Assembly: GCA_025057795.1 (NCBI GenBank)
Contig: JANXEP010000057.1
Span: 1 to 59,493 of the forward strand
Reading direction: 5' to 3'
Source: Candidatus Bathyarchaeota archaeon
GTDB lineage: Archaea; Thermoproteota; Bathyarchaeia; Bathyarchaeales; UBA233
DNA length: 59,493 nucleotides
The position numbers were made by a program, and so were the translations under genes. The notes beneath the pieces were generated by a model. That model was given only the letters and a program-made list of their open reading frames with translations. It did not search any database and was not told the origin of the DNA. Positions within the stretch are counted from its first letter, which is position 1, and every line of letters begins with the position of its first letter. Shown here piece after piece: positions 7,495 through 16,037 of the stretch.

Positions 7495-7692
7495 ATGAAA
7501 ATAAAAACTAAATCAGGTGTGTCAATATCGTTTGTTCAAGAAGGTTCGTCCACGATAATATTATTCGACACCTTTGTACGTGGAGTTGAGTTGACCAAGG
7601 AAGAGTCACTCAGGATAGGCGCAGTGCTTGCTTCAGATAGTAATGATACTGGCGGCAAAAAGCCAGGTAAAGTAACTCAAAAGCGAGGATAA
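7495..7692 (+). CDS. Small beta-rich protein of unknown function
   Basis: The 65 residues predict three or four strands (MKIKTKSGVSISFVQEG, SSTIILFDTFVRGVEL), one helix (TKEESLRIGAVLA) and a basic tail. The beta part resembles in style the N-terminal regions of the wHTH proteins at 6948 and 16480, which also begin with a paired-strand segment, but here no winged helix follows. It sits 5 bp before the PD-(D/E)XK/HhH gene, so the two should be cotranscribed and may work together. Confidence 0.6.
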   Translation: MKIKTKSGVSISFVQEGSSTIILFDTFVRGVELTKEESLRIGAVLASDSNDTGGKKPGKVTQKRG

Positions 7693-7697
7693 TTTTC

Positions 7698-8930
7698 ATG
7701 TATTCCCCAGAATGGGAAATAGAGGAGCTGATAGCTAAGTATCCAGAACTTTTGGGAGTTAATGCAAACGAGGTGACATCGATTGAAAGGCAAAAACATC
7801 TCAAAAAATCCGGTAAATGTATGGATCTCTTAATTAGGATGCGCGATTTCTACATAATAGCGGAGATTAAGGCAACTTTTGTAGATGATGTTTTGGTCAT
7901 CACAAATCAACTACTACCTTATAAAACTACTTTGGCAGAAGAATTTCACATCCCCGAAGAAAAAATTCAATGTTTTCTTGTCTCTTCACATGGTTTCTCC
8001 AATGAGGTTAAAGAGTTTTGCCAAAAATTGAATGTAGCAACGAGAATCATCGATAAAGAAGTAATATCTAGACTATCAAATGCTAGGGATAAGCTGAACT
8101 TATCTGAGGAAAAAAGTGAAGTTGCAAAGGTATTTTTGAAAATAAGCAATGCCGCTCCCATTATGGCTCATGAAGTTTATACAGAAAGTGATGGAAAGTT
8201 AAGGTCAAACAAGGACATGTGGTTTTGGTTATTTTACAGCGTCATGGACAGACGTGCTAATGCAGCTACTTTCGTAAAAGCCAAAGAGGCATTAGAAAAG
8301 GAGCATATGTTCGCTCCCTATAAAATCGTCAGTTCAATAAAGGAAAAAGGCGAAAAATCAGTCTTAAATAAAATCGCTAAAATTTTAGAGCGTAACAATT
8401 TCCCACTTCTAAGTGATAGCATAATGGGGAAATGGTCATTTCCGAAAAGCATAATCGATGCGGCAAAATTCATTAGCCACTTCAACTACGACTTTATGAA
8501 TGCCTATGAAAATTATGTTAAAACTTGCCAAGGAGACTTGAAGAAGGCTAGAGATAGCATATGGAATGATCTCCAAAAGCATATATATGGTGTTGGGCCC
8601 AGAATCGCAAGTCAGATAATTCGCGGCTTAGTCCTTAAAGGACCATGGAGGTTCCCTCTCGATGACAACAAATTCTTAGAGAAATGCCGTTATAACGTTT
8701 GGATGGCTGGAGAAACGCGTCTTTGCTTAATCAAGGACGAAAGCGAATACTGCGAACAATTAGGAAGTCTTGCAGATAAATATTTGAATGGAAACAGAGG
8801 CATAATAGCACATGTACTATGGTTTATCCGCAAGAGGTATTGCAATCGCCCACCAAAGTGCCACGAATGTCCATTAAGAAGTTACTGTTCACGCACTACT
8901 CATGAACTAAAACACAAAGAGCATGATTAA
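7698..8930 (+). CDS. PD-(D/E)XK nuclease domain fused to EndoIII-like HhH/[4Fe-4S] domain
   Basis: Residues 1-125 look like a NucS/restriction-endonuclease-like domain: WEIEELIAKYPELLG, then Asp43 (CMDLLIRM) and the E-x-K pair Glu56/Lys58 (IIAEIKAT). After a helical middle (150-290), residues 297-311 form a helix-hairpin-helix (YGVGPRIASQIIRGL) followed by an acidic FPLDDN segment in the place of the catalytic Asp of EndoIII-type glycosylases; the lysine of bifunctional enzymes is absent. The C-terminus has four cysteines (382, 388, 391, 397; CX5CX2CX5C) close to the EndoIII iron-sulfur loop (CX6CX2CX5C). The likely role is recognition of altered DNA bases plus cleavage, for repair or for restriction of modified foreign DNA. 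Domain calls are by motif; function is inference. Confidence 0.7.
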   Translation: MYSPEWEIEELIAKYPELLGVNANEVTSIERQKHLKKSGKCMDLLIRMRDFYIIAEIKATFVDDVLVITNQLLPYKTTLAEEFHIPEEKIQCFLVSSHGFSNEVKEFCQKLNVATRIIDKEVISRLSNARDKLNLSEEKSEVAKVFLKISNAAPIMAHEVYTESDGKLRSNKDMWFWLFYSVMDRRANAATFVKAKEALEKEHMFAPYKIVSSIKEKGEKSVLNKIAKILERNNFPLLSDSIMGKWSFPKSIIDAAKFISHFNYDFMNAYENYVKTCQGDLKKARDSIWNDLQKHIYGVGPRIASQIIRGLVLKGPWRFPLDDNKFLEKCRYNVWMAGETRLCLIKDESEYCEQLGSLADKYLNGNRGIIAHVLWFIRKRYCNRPPKCHECPLRSYCSRTTHELKHKEHD

Positions 8931-8948
8931 AATTTAATTTCCTCATTT

Positions 8949-9916
8949 TCAAATGCCAAGTTTCGGTATGCATGCAAGGTACGCTCTTCTTAGTTCTTTT
9001 TTGTCTATGTGGTGGTATATGTCTATTGCTTCGCCTCTTTTGTCTCCCCTAAGCTCTTTCACGTATTCCCTTGGCATTCCATTTCTCAATAGCCAAGTCG
9101 TAAACCAATGCCGACAACAATGTGGCGTAAAATGATCCTCCATCCTCTTACTTTTAGAATTATGTAAACCAACTTTTTCCGCATGCTTCGTAACAGCATC
9201 ATAAACGCCATGCCTCTTAATCCTCTCGCCCCTCTCATTAACAAATAAGGCGGTGTATTCTGGCGAGACTGGGTAGTTTTTGCGCGCGTTCAGCCACCGC
9301 AACAGAACCCGGGCGCATTCGTCATCAAAGAAAACCGTCAAATTACTTCTTTTTGGGTGAGGCTTCAGCTGTATGCTATGTTCTTCCCAGTTGATATCCT
9401 CAAGATCTATGTTGATAAGCTCTTTCCGCCGTATTCCAGTTTTAGCCAAAAGAGTCACAATCGCCTTATCCCTTGGATCAAGAATAGAATCAATCAGCAT
9501 CTTCATCTGCTCAACCGAAATAAGCTTCCTAGGCGAATCATCAACATGATGCCCCACCTTATACTGGCGAATGTACCTCTTCCTAAAAGGAAAACAATAT
9601 TCCTATCAACTACACCCTCATAAACCAAGAAATCGTAAAAACTTGAAAGCGCAGAAAAATAATTCTCCAACGTCTTTACTGAATAGCCCTTTTCAAAAAC
9701 CAAGTGTTCCAACAACCTTTTTAAAACATATTTATCCAAACTCACAAAAGAAAAACTGTTACGCTTCAAAAAAGCATACGTTATCTGTAAAATTGATTTA
9801 TAGCTTCTAATGCTTTCCTCAGAAAAATTCCGCAATTTGCAATCAGAAATAAACTCATTAATCAACTCGTCATCGCTCAATTGTTTACTCTGCATCAGGT
9901 TTAGCCGAGTCTTCAT
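8949..9916 (-). pseudogene. XerA-type tyrosine recombinase with one frameshift
   Basis: Two overlapping frames encode one recombinase. The N-terminal core-binding half starts at ATG 9916, with GGAGGTG just upstream and an ATGA overlap with the preceding gene. The C-terminal half has Arg (AKTGIRRKELINI), HCCRHWFTTW and the Tyr of DIYHHID. Adding one T to the minus-strand TTTT run (9591-9594) rejoins them as NIVFPFRKRYIRQYKVGHHV. No domain is missing, so this is a recent lesion, a miscall, or programmed frameshifting. The gene stands next to tRNA-Ser, where such an enzyme could have acted. It converges with the nuclease-HhH gene (18 bp apart). Confidence 0.8.
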
Positions 9917-10434
9917 CCTGTCCACCTCCAACCACGAACAGAAGACTTCACAAGCCCCCATCTCTCCAAGCTCTCTAACTGCCTAGAAATCGCTCTAATA
10001 GTTTCATGCTCTGTGGAATCTACGCCTAGATGTGCCAGAATGTCCTCGCTGGAGATAATTCCTTTACTTTTGAGAAGGGTTATCAGATCTCTTTCAAAAT
10101 CTCTAACGCCCTCATAAACCTCTTCGGCAAAAGGTTTAACCCTATACGCCCTTAACTCCTCTTCAAGCCTATCAACAGCCCTCTCTAAAAGCCTACACTT
10201 CTTGGAAAGCTCATTAATCTGCTGCCTTAACTCCTCATTCTCTTTTATCAGATTTTCCCGCGACTTGTAAGTAGGCTCCGATTCTTGCCTAAGAGAATTC
10301 TCAACATACTCTATAACAAACTTAGAAATACTGACTCCCAACTCCTCAGCCCGCTTCTCCCACTTCTCCTTCATTTCAAGTGATGGTAGATAGACGTAGA
10401 TTGCTCTTTCCTTTATTGTCTCAGTTTTTCCCAT
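9913..10434 (-). CDS. RHH - coiled coil - winged helix DNA-binding protein
   Basis: The 173 residues run from an N-terminal ribbon-helix-helix-like segment (ERAIYVYLPSLEMKEKWEKR, then SISKFVIEYVENSL), through a coiled coil (about 60-105), to a C-terminal winged helix (about 115-172) ending SSVRGWRWTG. Its stop overlaps the recombinase ATG by 4 bp, so it is coupled to that gene and is likely an accessory or regulatory factor for the recombinase. It starts 55 bp from the 3' end of tRNA-Ser. Confidence 0.7.
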   Translation of the reverse strand: MGKTETIKERAIYVYLPSLEMKEKWEKRAEELGVSISKFVIEYVENSLRQESEPTYKSRENLIKENEELRQQINELSKKCRLLERAVDRLEEELRAYRVKPFAEEVYEGVRDFERDLITLLKSKGIISSEDILAHLGVDSTEHETIRAISRQLESLERWGLVKSSVRGWRWTG

Positions 10435-10488
10435 CAGAGCACCGAATATTCTAAGAAGCCGTATACTGTTTAAGATTTACCAGTAAAT

Positions 10489-10619
10489 TGGCGCCGGGGA
10501 GGGGATTTGAACCCCTGCGAGCCCGTAGGCCCACTGGCTTGCTTGTCTTTCCTCTTAGCCCCAATTCTGTAGGCTGCAAGATCTCGAGGCCAGCGCGTTG
10601 ACCGCTCCGCCACCCCGGC
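10489..10619 (-). tRNA. tRNA-Ser(CGA) with 43-nt intron
   Basis: The minus strand gives a class II tRNA. The acceptor stem GCCGGGG pairs with CCCCGGC, followed by discriminator G and an encoded CCA (10489-10491). The anticodon stem CTGGC pairs with GCCAG, the loop carries CGA at 10584-10586, and a long variable arm (TGGGCCTACGGGCTCGC) marks serine. An intron at 10540-10582 interrupts the usual 37/38 position and would be removed by the archaeal splicing endonuclease. The T arm GGGGTTCAAATCCCC is intact. Its 3' end faces the accessory region and the recombinase gene, the classical arrangement of an integration site. Confidence 0.93.
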
Positions 10620-10685
10620 ACTCTTTGAAAACGTTTCCGCTATCTAAAAGTTTTACATCGGATTATAAAAGCAGTTATAAACTGC

Positions 10686-11678
10686 TTATATCTTAAGATT
10701 TGGTTTTCTAGGCATTACTAAGTCTGCAATGTCCACGCTGTGTTCGTAGATCTGTTTTATAGCTGAGGCAGCCGCCAACAATTGGGGTACAAGGTCTGGA
10801 GTCTGGGCCTTGGTGCTTTTCTCAAGAGCATTGAAAATTTTTTCAACTTTTTCCCGCAGGTCTCCCACTGCTACAGCTAAGGGAACATCTCCGGCCAGAA
10901 AAGCCTTCACAGCGTTTTCATGCGCTTCAAAGCATATGGAATGGAATTCTATAAGTAACTTTTTAAAGTCCTCAGCTAATTTTGTCCCGTTTAACATGGT
11001 AACCTTGCATGCCGCACGTACACACTCATCCCCAATATTTTCCACTAAGCTCGCTGCTAGACGATAGTCTAGGCATTCTATTGGTTGGACGCCTAGCTTC
11101 TCGCTTAAACTTGGATTCTGAATTATGGTTCGCAAAATGCGAATAAGAAGGAAGTAAAGTCTATCGACTTCTTCATCGCGGGCTATGACGCTTTTAGCTA
11201 GGGAAACATCTCCGTTTGCTAACGCGTTTACAACGTCTCGATGCATGCTTGCAGCAAGAGAATAGCCTCTCCTGAGGATCTTATCAGGAGGGAAACCAGT
11301 AGGTTCTAGTAAACACTGCAAAACAATTTTAGAATAATCCTCTTCAACTATTTCCAAACCCACTAAACGGCTGGCAGCTTTTTTAACATCCTCGCGCACC
11401 TCAAAACTGATGTTTTTACCCTCCACACGAATAACATCAAAACCGAGCAAGTACTTCCCAGTAATCTCACGACTCAAATAAGGCACAGGCTTTAAGACGG
11501 CAACCCGAGGAGCAGGGGACACCCCGTATTCAGGATCTATGAGAAGCTTACCGTCGCCGGTCTCGCTTATCGCGACAGTGGACCCCCTCCCCAAGCCATA
11601 ACGTTCGGCCCAATCTTTCGGTATACAAACGAAGAAAGTTCCGCTTGGAGTGCGTTGAACCTTACGCACTTCGCCCAT
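10686..11678 (-). CDS. PhoU-domain phosphate regulator with AbrB-like N-terminus
   Basis: The 330-residue protein begins with a SpoVT/AbrB-type beta segment (MGEVRKVQRTPSGTFFVCIP, KDWAERYGLGRGSTVAI) and continues with two PhoU-like helical repeats (about 110-320) rich in acidic residues (SVIARDEEVDRLYFLLIRIL). Archaeal proteins of this layout regulate phosphate uptake, binding DNA through the AbrB part. ATG 11678 was chosen over the upstream 11720 because GGGTGA precedes it and similarity begins there. It is monocistronic and divergent from the DUF429-DP1 operon. Confidence 0.8.
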   Translation of the reverse strand: MGEVRKVQRTPSGTFFVCIPKDWAERYGLGRGSTVAISETGDGKLLIDPEYGVSPAPRVAVLKPVPYLSREITGKYLLGFDVIRVEGKNISFEVREDVKKAASRLVGLEIVEEDYSKIVLQCLLEPTGFPPDKILRRGYSLAASMHRDVVNALANGDVSLAKSVIARDEEVDRLYFLLIRILRTIIQNPSLSEKLGVQPIECLDYRLAASLVENIGDECVRAACKVTMLNGTKLAEDFKKLLIEFHSICFEAHENAVKAFLAGDVPLAVAVGDLREKVEKIFNALEKSTKAQTPDLVPQLLAAASAIKQIYEHSVDIADLVMPRKPNLKI

Positions 11679-11740
11679 GCTTTCACCCGCAAAGTAAACA
11701 TTCACGCAATATTTTAACAAATTTAGAGTAAATATTTCAA

Positions 11741-11748
11741 TATATAAA
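11741..11748 (+). promoter_or_regulatory. TATA box before DUF429-DP1
   Basis: TATATAAA lies about 19 bp before the GTG at 11760, too close for a long leader, so the mRNA is probably leaderless or begins at a slightly later codon such as TTG 11769. Confidence 0.4.
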
Positions 11749-11759
11749 CTTACGCGTGA

Positions 11760-12356
11760 GTGTTGATATTGGAAAACGAAGTTATAATCGGTATAGACCT
11801 TGCTGGAGCCCCAAAAAATCCTACAGGCTTGGCTTTATGGCGAAACAAGATTGTGGAAACTTGCCTAATTTACAAAAACAAAGAAATTTTGGAAAAAATT
11901 ATTCTCTACAAACCAGCAATTGTGGCAATAGATGCCCCCTTGAAATTTCCAAAAAAGGGCTTATTCAGAAAAGCAGACAAGGAGATGATAAAGAGAGGCT
12001 ACCGCGTTTTTCCACCGGGTCTGCCAGCTATGAAAACGCTTACCCTTCGCGCAATTAAGCTAAATAAGTTAATAGTAGAAAAGGGAATAAATACAATAGA
12101 AGTGCATCCCACATCAACCCGTAAGGCCCTAAACATGCCACCGAAAGACTTCATACAAATCCAAAAAATTCTAGAGAGCATGGGTATAGAGGGCAGCCTT
12201 AAAGAGCGCAAGCTGACAGCCCACGAGATTGATGCAATAACAGCTGCGTTAACAGCATACTTCCACATGAAAGGGAAAACTGAAGCATTAGGAGGGGAGG
12301 GAGAGGGATACATTATCGTGCCTAAAAAGCAGGATTGGAGAGGCCTAGCTTTATGA
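11760..12356 (+). CDS. DUF429 family protein (RNase H-like fold)
   Basis: The 198 residues start with IIGIDLAGAPKNPTGLAL, an RNase-H-fold first strand carrying the conserved Asp, followed by AIDAPLKFP, RVFPPGLPAMKTLTLRA, IEVHPTSTRKAL and HEIDAITAALTA, the usual DUF429 series of acidic motifs. The family is a predicted nuclease of unknown substrate. The gene overlaps the DP1 start by 4 bp (ATGA at 12353-12356), so it is translationally coupled to the replicative polymerase subunit. The GTG start gives almost no leader downstream of the TATA box. Confidence 0.75.
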   Translation: MLILENEVIIGIDLAGAPKNPTGLALWRNKIVETCLIYKNKEILEKIILYKPAIVAIDAPLKFPKKGLFRKADKEMIKRGYRVFPPGLPAMKTLTLRAIKLNKLIVEKGINTIEVHPTSTRKALNMPPKDFIQIQKILESMGIEGSLKERKLTAHEIDAITAALTAYFHMKGKTEALGGEGEGYIIVPKKQDWRGLAL

Positions 12357-13918
12357 GTTATAGTGAAAAACTTCAAAGAGCGGTGGAATTGACAATTTCG
12401 GCAGGCTACCAACTTAGCAAAGAAGCCTTTGACTTCTTAAATGAAGCAGCGACAACGGAGGATCCTGTAGAGATCATCAATAAGGTATTAGAAAAAGTGG
12501 AAAACTTAAGGGATAAACCGTTATTTATTGAAAGAAGCCTTCTTGAAGGACTTGTAAAAAAGCCAGAGGTTCTCGAAGAAATTTTCCCCAAACCAAAAGT
12601 GGAGCAGCTTGCCAAACCGCAAGAGCAACAACAACCACAGATGTTGGAGGGGAAGAAGCTTTTCAGGCCTTATGCAAAAGAGGTTGAGCCGAACATCAGT
12701 GTAATTGAAAATTTTGGCGGCAATCTTAGCTCCAGCGGGACTATGGAAGATTATCTTAAATATTTCCAAGATAGGTTTAAACGTATTGAAAAGCTTTTGA
12801 GGCATAGAATAGACGTAAGAAGTGCAACATCAGTTATTGACGCCTTAAAGGCTCCGCCGAATACAAAGCTTAAAATAATTGGTATGATTGCCGAAAAAAG
12901 GGAGCAAAAACAGAAAGTATTCCTCACAATTGAAGACTTAACTGCAAGTGTAACCGTGCTTGTTCCCCAGAATGCCCCCTTAGATCTTTTAAACAAGGCA
13001 AAAATGCTCCTACCTGATCAAGTCATTTGTGCAAGCGTTACAAAGACAAGGAGTAACCTGTTGGTTGCTGAAGACATAGTTTTGCCCGACGTCGCCCAAA
13101 GGACTCAAAATAGGGCTTCCGTTCCAGTTTATGCCGTGCTTACATCAGACATGCATGTAGGAAGCATAAAGTTTCAGAAAGAAGCATTTAAACGTTTTAT
13201 TTTGTGGCTTAATGGCAGATACGGAAATGAAGAGATGCGGGAAATAGCAAGTCAAGTTAAATACGTTCTTATAGCCGGAGACATCGTTGACGGAATAGGT
13301 GTTTACCCGAACCAAGTTAAGGAGTTGTCAGTGAAGGACATTTACGGCCAGTACAAGTTAGCCGCGAAGATCATTGAACAAATCCCAGAATATATGGAGG
13401 TAATAATTATACCTGGAAACCATGACGCCCCACGGAAAGCCTTGCCCCAGCCACCGATTTCAGATGCTTTTCTTGAAATGCTGCAAGAATCAAGGAAAGT
13501 TCACTCTTTGGGAAACCCTTGCCTCTTAAGTCTACACAAAGTAGAAATCTTAATGTATCATGGACGCAGCCTAGACGACATTATATCTACAGTTCCGGGA
13601 ATTAATTACACTCAACCGGAGAAGGCTATGACGTTGCTTCTGCAAAGTCGACACCTTGCACCTGTTTACGGCGAGAAGACCCCCCTGGCCCCTGAAAGCA
13701 GAGACTTTTTAGTAATCGAACGCGTTCCGGACATTTTCCACGCAGGGCATATACATACCCTTGGTCACACCAATTACAAAGGGGTGCTTGTAATAAATTC
13801 AGGGTGCTGGCAAGCGCAAACAGAATACATGAAAAGGTTAGGGGTTGTCCCAATGCCCGGTTTAGTCCCAGTTGTTAATCTCCAAACGTTAGATATTAAG
13901 GTTCTTTCTTTTACTTGA
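12353..13918 (+). CDS. polB: DNA polymerase II (family D) small subunit DP1
   Basis: The 521-residue protein is the exonuclease subunit of archaeal PolD. It has a helical N-terminal domain (1-85), a proline/glutamine linker, an OB fold (about 150-235) and a C-terminal calcineurin-type phosphoesterase with SDMHVGS, AGDIVDG, GNHDAPR and AGHIHTLGH motifs that bind two metals for 3'-5' proofreading. ATG 12353 overlaps the DUF429 stop. The 3' end overlaps convergent DUF99 by 30 bp. It sits about 2 kb from the probable origin and Orc1/Cdc6, an arrangement like that of Pyrococcus. Confidence 0.95.
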   Translation: MSYSEKLQRAVELTISAGYQLSKEAFDFLNEAATTEDPVEIINKVLEKVENLRDKPLFIERSLLEGLVKKPEVLEEIFPKPKVEQLAKPQEQQQPQMLEGKKLFRPYAKEVEPNISVIENFGGNLSSSGTMEDYLKYFQDRFKRIEKLLRHRIDVRSATSVIDALKAPPNTKLKIIGMIAEKREQKQKVFLTIEDLTASVTVLVPQNAPLDLLNKAKMLLPDQVICASVTKTRSNLLVAEDIVLPDVAQRTQNRASVPVYAVLTSDMHVGSIKFQKEAFKRFILWLNGRYGNEEMREIASQVKYVLIAGDIVDGIGVYPNQVKELSVKDIYGQYKLAAKIIEQIPEYMEVIIIPGNHDAPRKALPQPPISDAFLEMLQESRKVHSLGNPCLLSLHKVEILMYHGRSLDDIISTVPGINYTQPEKAMTLLLQSRHLAPVYGEKTPLAPESRDFLVIERVPDIFHAGHIHTLGHTNYKGVLVINSGCWQAQTEYMKRLGVVPMPGLVPVVNLQTLDIKVLSFT

Positions 13919-14470
13919 TAATCCTCGTGCGATCAAACGTGCAACTCTAATTGGTTCGGGCACCCTCCCAGAGACTGCCATGGCCTTTATGATATCTTTG
14001 GCCCAATGTAAGTCGCCGCCTACTATTTCAATGTAAAGTGGGAATTCACCAGCGGACATTTTCACTTTGTAGATAATGCCTAATTTTTGGAATACTTCCC
14101 AACGGATTTGCCAGTCTTTGAAATGATGAAGGAGCGCTTGCTTCACAGCTTTATTGTTAGGCTTTTTCCGAGAGATAATAATTAAAGGTTTTCGGAATTC
14201 ATCAAAGAGAATCGTCGGATCGACAACATTAAACCCGGCAAAGGAGACTCCGGCAAGCATAACGGCATCAAATTCCCACCCATTTAAAACTTCTGCAACT
14301 CGTGCCGTTGCGTCTAAGCCATCAACTTTCACCTTTGTAAACCTTATGTCCTCAATGGTTAATCCCTTAAAAAGCACCGCTGCAAGAAGGGCTTTTTTGG
14401 TGACTTCTTTTTTGAAACTTCCATCATCAATCCCTACTATTTGCATTTTTTGAAAGGCATCTTGGCTCAT
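13889..14470 (-). CDS. DUF99 family protein (EndoV-related fold)
   Basis: The 193 residues contain IVGIDDGSFKKE at the N-terminus, VKVDGLDATARVAEVLNGW, AVMLAGVSFAGFNVVDPT, and the C-terminal FPLYIEIVGG and RVPEPIRVARLIARGL marks of the UPF0215/DUF99 family, which has an endonuclease V-like fold and no firmly assigned function. It overlaps the end of the Orc1/Cdc6 gene by 44 bp with the ATG at 14470, or 20 bp with ATG 14446, so it is cotranscribed with the initiator gene. Confidence 0.8.
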   Translation of the reverse strand: MSQDAFQKMQIVGIDDGSFKKEVTKKALLAAVLFKGLTIEDIRFTKVKVDGLDATARVAEVLNGWEFDAVMLAGVSFAGFNVVDPTILFDEFRKPLIIISRKKPNNKAVKQALLHHFKDWQIRWEVFQKLGIIYKVKMSAGEFPLYIEIVGGDLHWAKDIIKAMAVSGRVPEPIRVARLIARGLSSKRKNLNI

Positions 14471-15677
14471 AATCGATCAAGCGCCCGAGCCTATTGTCGT
14501 TAGAGAAAGCTTCTTTAATAAGTGTGCGTGTGACTTCTAGCCGGATCTTTTTTGTCCGCCCATACCTTCCCATACTTACAACCTGCGCGTTCAATAAGCC
14601 AAGCGCATCAAGCTCGTTAATCAAAGTACTAACACGTCTCTGTGTTAGCGGCGTTATGGCTAGCTCTCCGCAGAGTTCACTATAAACATCGTAAATTTCA
14701 CCTGTTACCGCACGGTAACCATTTGCCTTTATAAGGTGAAAAAGGCTTAAAACGACAAGTTTTGAGTGTAATGTCAAGTTTGCTAACGCCTCAACCACAC
14801 GGTTATGTTCAATGAGTTTTTCAGCCTCCCTCACGTGATCTTCATTTATAACTTTCGCGCTGGTTCGTTCTGCGACTTCGCCAGCAACGCGAAGCAAGTC
14901 TAAGGCTCGGCGAGCGTCTCCATGCTCGGCGGCTGCAAGAGCAGCGCAAAGGCTCAAAGCTCCGTCGCTTAATGCTCCATCATAAAAAGCCATTTGCGCT
15001 CGTTCAGAGAGAATGTTTTTGAGCTCACTCGCATCATAAGGTCTGAAAACGATTTCCTCTTCGCTAAGAGAACTTAAAACCCGCGGGTCAAGGAATTCCT
15101 TCAACCTTAAATCATTAGATATGCCTATGATTGAAACTTTGCTATGTGATAATGTCTCATTGATCCTTGTAAGTTCGTATAATAGGATGTCACTTCTAGC
15201 CTTTACCAAAGCATCCACTTCGTCCAGCGCTATTATGAAGATTATTTTGCGTTTGTCTAACCCTTGTCTAAATCTGTCAAAAACTTCTCCTACAGATAGT
15301 CCGGTGAAGGGAACATGGAACTGAAGACTCTGGCACAGAGTTGACAGAACGCGATATTCAGTGCCCGCCAGACGACAATTAACATAACAAAAATCAATAT
15401 TTGTCCGGATCTCCTGCGCCTTAGCATCCAACCTGTTTAACACATATTTTGTCACGGCAGTTTTTCCGGTTCCAGTTTTTCCATAAATGAAAGCGTTTGA
15501 ACACCTTGCGCCCTTTAGGACAGGTGCAATTGTTTCCCCTAAACGCTTAATTTGTTCCTCACGGTGGGGTAGCCTTTCAGGTAGATAATCGTGACGGAGA
15601 ACTTCCCTATCTTTAAAAATGTTTGAACCATTGACAAATCTATTAAACACTTCATCAAGCAAGTTTGTGTTAACCAT
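14427..15677 (-). CDS. cdc6: Orc1/Cdc6 replication initiator
   Basis: The 416-residue AAA+ protein has a Walker A motif (YGKTGTGKTA, residues 65-74), Walker B (IIALDEVDAL), sensor 1 (GISNDLRLKEFLD), sensor 2 with arginines (EHGDARRALDLLR) and a C-terminal winged helix (about 310-400). It binds origin recognition boxes and loads MCM. It reads away from the 800-bp AT-rich gap at 15678-16479, which holds two ORB-like elements, as expected for an initiator next to its own origin. Confidence 0.95.
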   Translation of the reverse strand: MVNTNLLDEVFNRFVNGSNIFKDREVLRHDYLPERLPHREEQIKRLGETIAPVLKGARCSNAFIYGKTGTGKTAVTKYVLNRLDAKAQEIRTNIDFCYVNCRLAGTEYRVLSTLCQSLQFHVPFTGLSVGEVFDRFRQGLDKRKIIFIIALDEVDALVKARSDILLYELTRINETLSHSKVSIIGISNDLRLKEFLDPRVLSSLSEEEIVFRPYDASELKNILSERAQMAFYDGALSDGALSLCAALAAAEHGDARRALDLLRVAGEVAERTSAKVINEDHVREAEKLIEHNRVVEALANLTLHSKLVVLSLFHLIKANGYRAVTGEIYDVYSELCGELAITPLTQRRVSTLINELDALGLLNAQVVSMGRYGRTKKIRLEVTRTLIKEAFSNDNRLGRLIDYEPRCLSKNANSRD

Positions 15678-15819
15678 GACTCCTTCCCCAAAGGGCGTTT
15701 TAGTTAGTAGAATGCTTTTACTTTAGATGTGAAAAAATAAGGCATGCCATACAGAAAAGTGAACAAGCAGCATAAAAATCCTAAAGAATATGAAAGGCTT
15801 GATGACTAGAAAGTAAAAA

Positions 15820-15846
15820 GGAGACACCCCTCGGTTTCTGTTGGAG
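15820..15846 (-). promoter_or_regulatory. Origin recognition box-like element 1
   Basis: Read on the minus strand it begins CTCCAACAGAAACCGA and ends GGGGTGTCTCC: the dyad part followed by the G-string of archaeal ORBs. It matches element 2 at 19 of 27 positions, including TCCA, GAAA and GGGGTGTC. Confidence 0.65.
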
Positions 15847-16010
15847 ACTCTGGAAAAAAATAATCAAGAAATTTTGATTTTGATGGAGAAATATACTCTG
15901 AAAGGTAAGAGTACTGTTAATACTTTTTAATTTTGCTATAGAAGATTCTAGATTAAACCAGCAATTTTTGTTGTTAAACCTTACACAAAATAAAGCCATA
16001 TTGTTTTCAT

Positions 16011-16037
16011 TTCCACTGGAAAAAGTGGGGTGTCCCC
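16011..16037 (+). promoter_or_regulatory. Origin recognition box-like element 2
   Basis: Plus strand, TTCCACTGGAAAAAGT followed by GGGGTGTCCCC. The near-palindrome TTCCACTGGAA closely matches the core of published archaeal ORBs (TCCAGTGGAAAC, then G-string). It is inverted relative to element 1. Confidence 0.7.

Noticed and set aside
1..10434. Second copy of the tRNA-Ser 3' end as att site
   Set aside because: Looked for GGGGTTCAAATCCCC-like sequence and its complement by eye and found none in this part.
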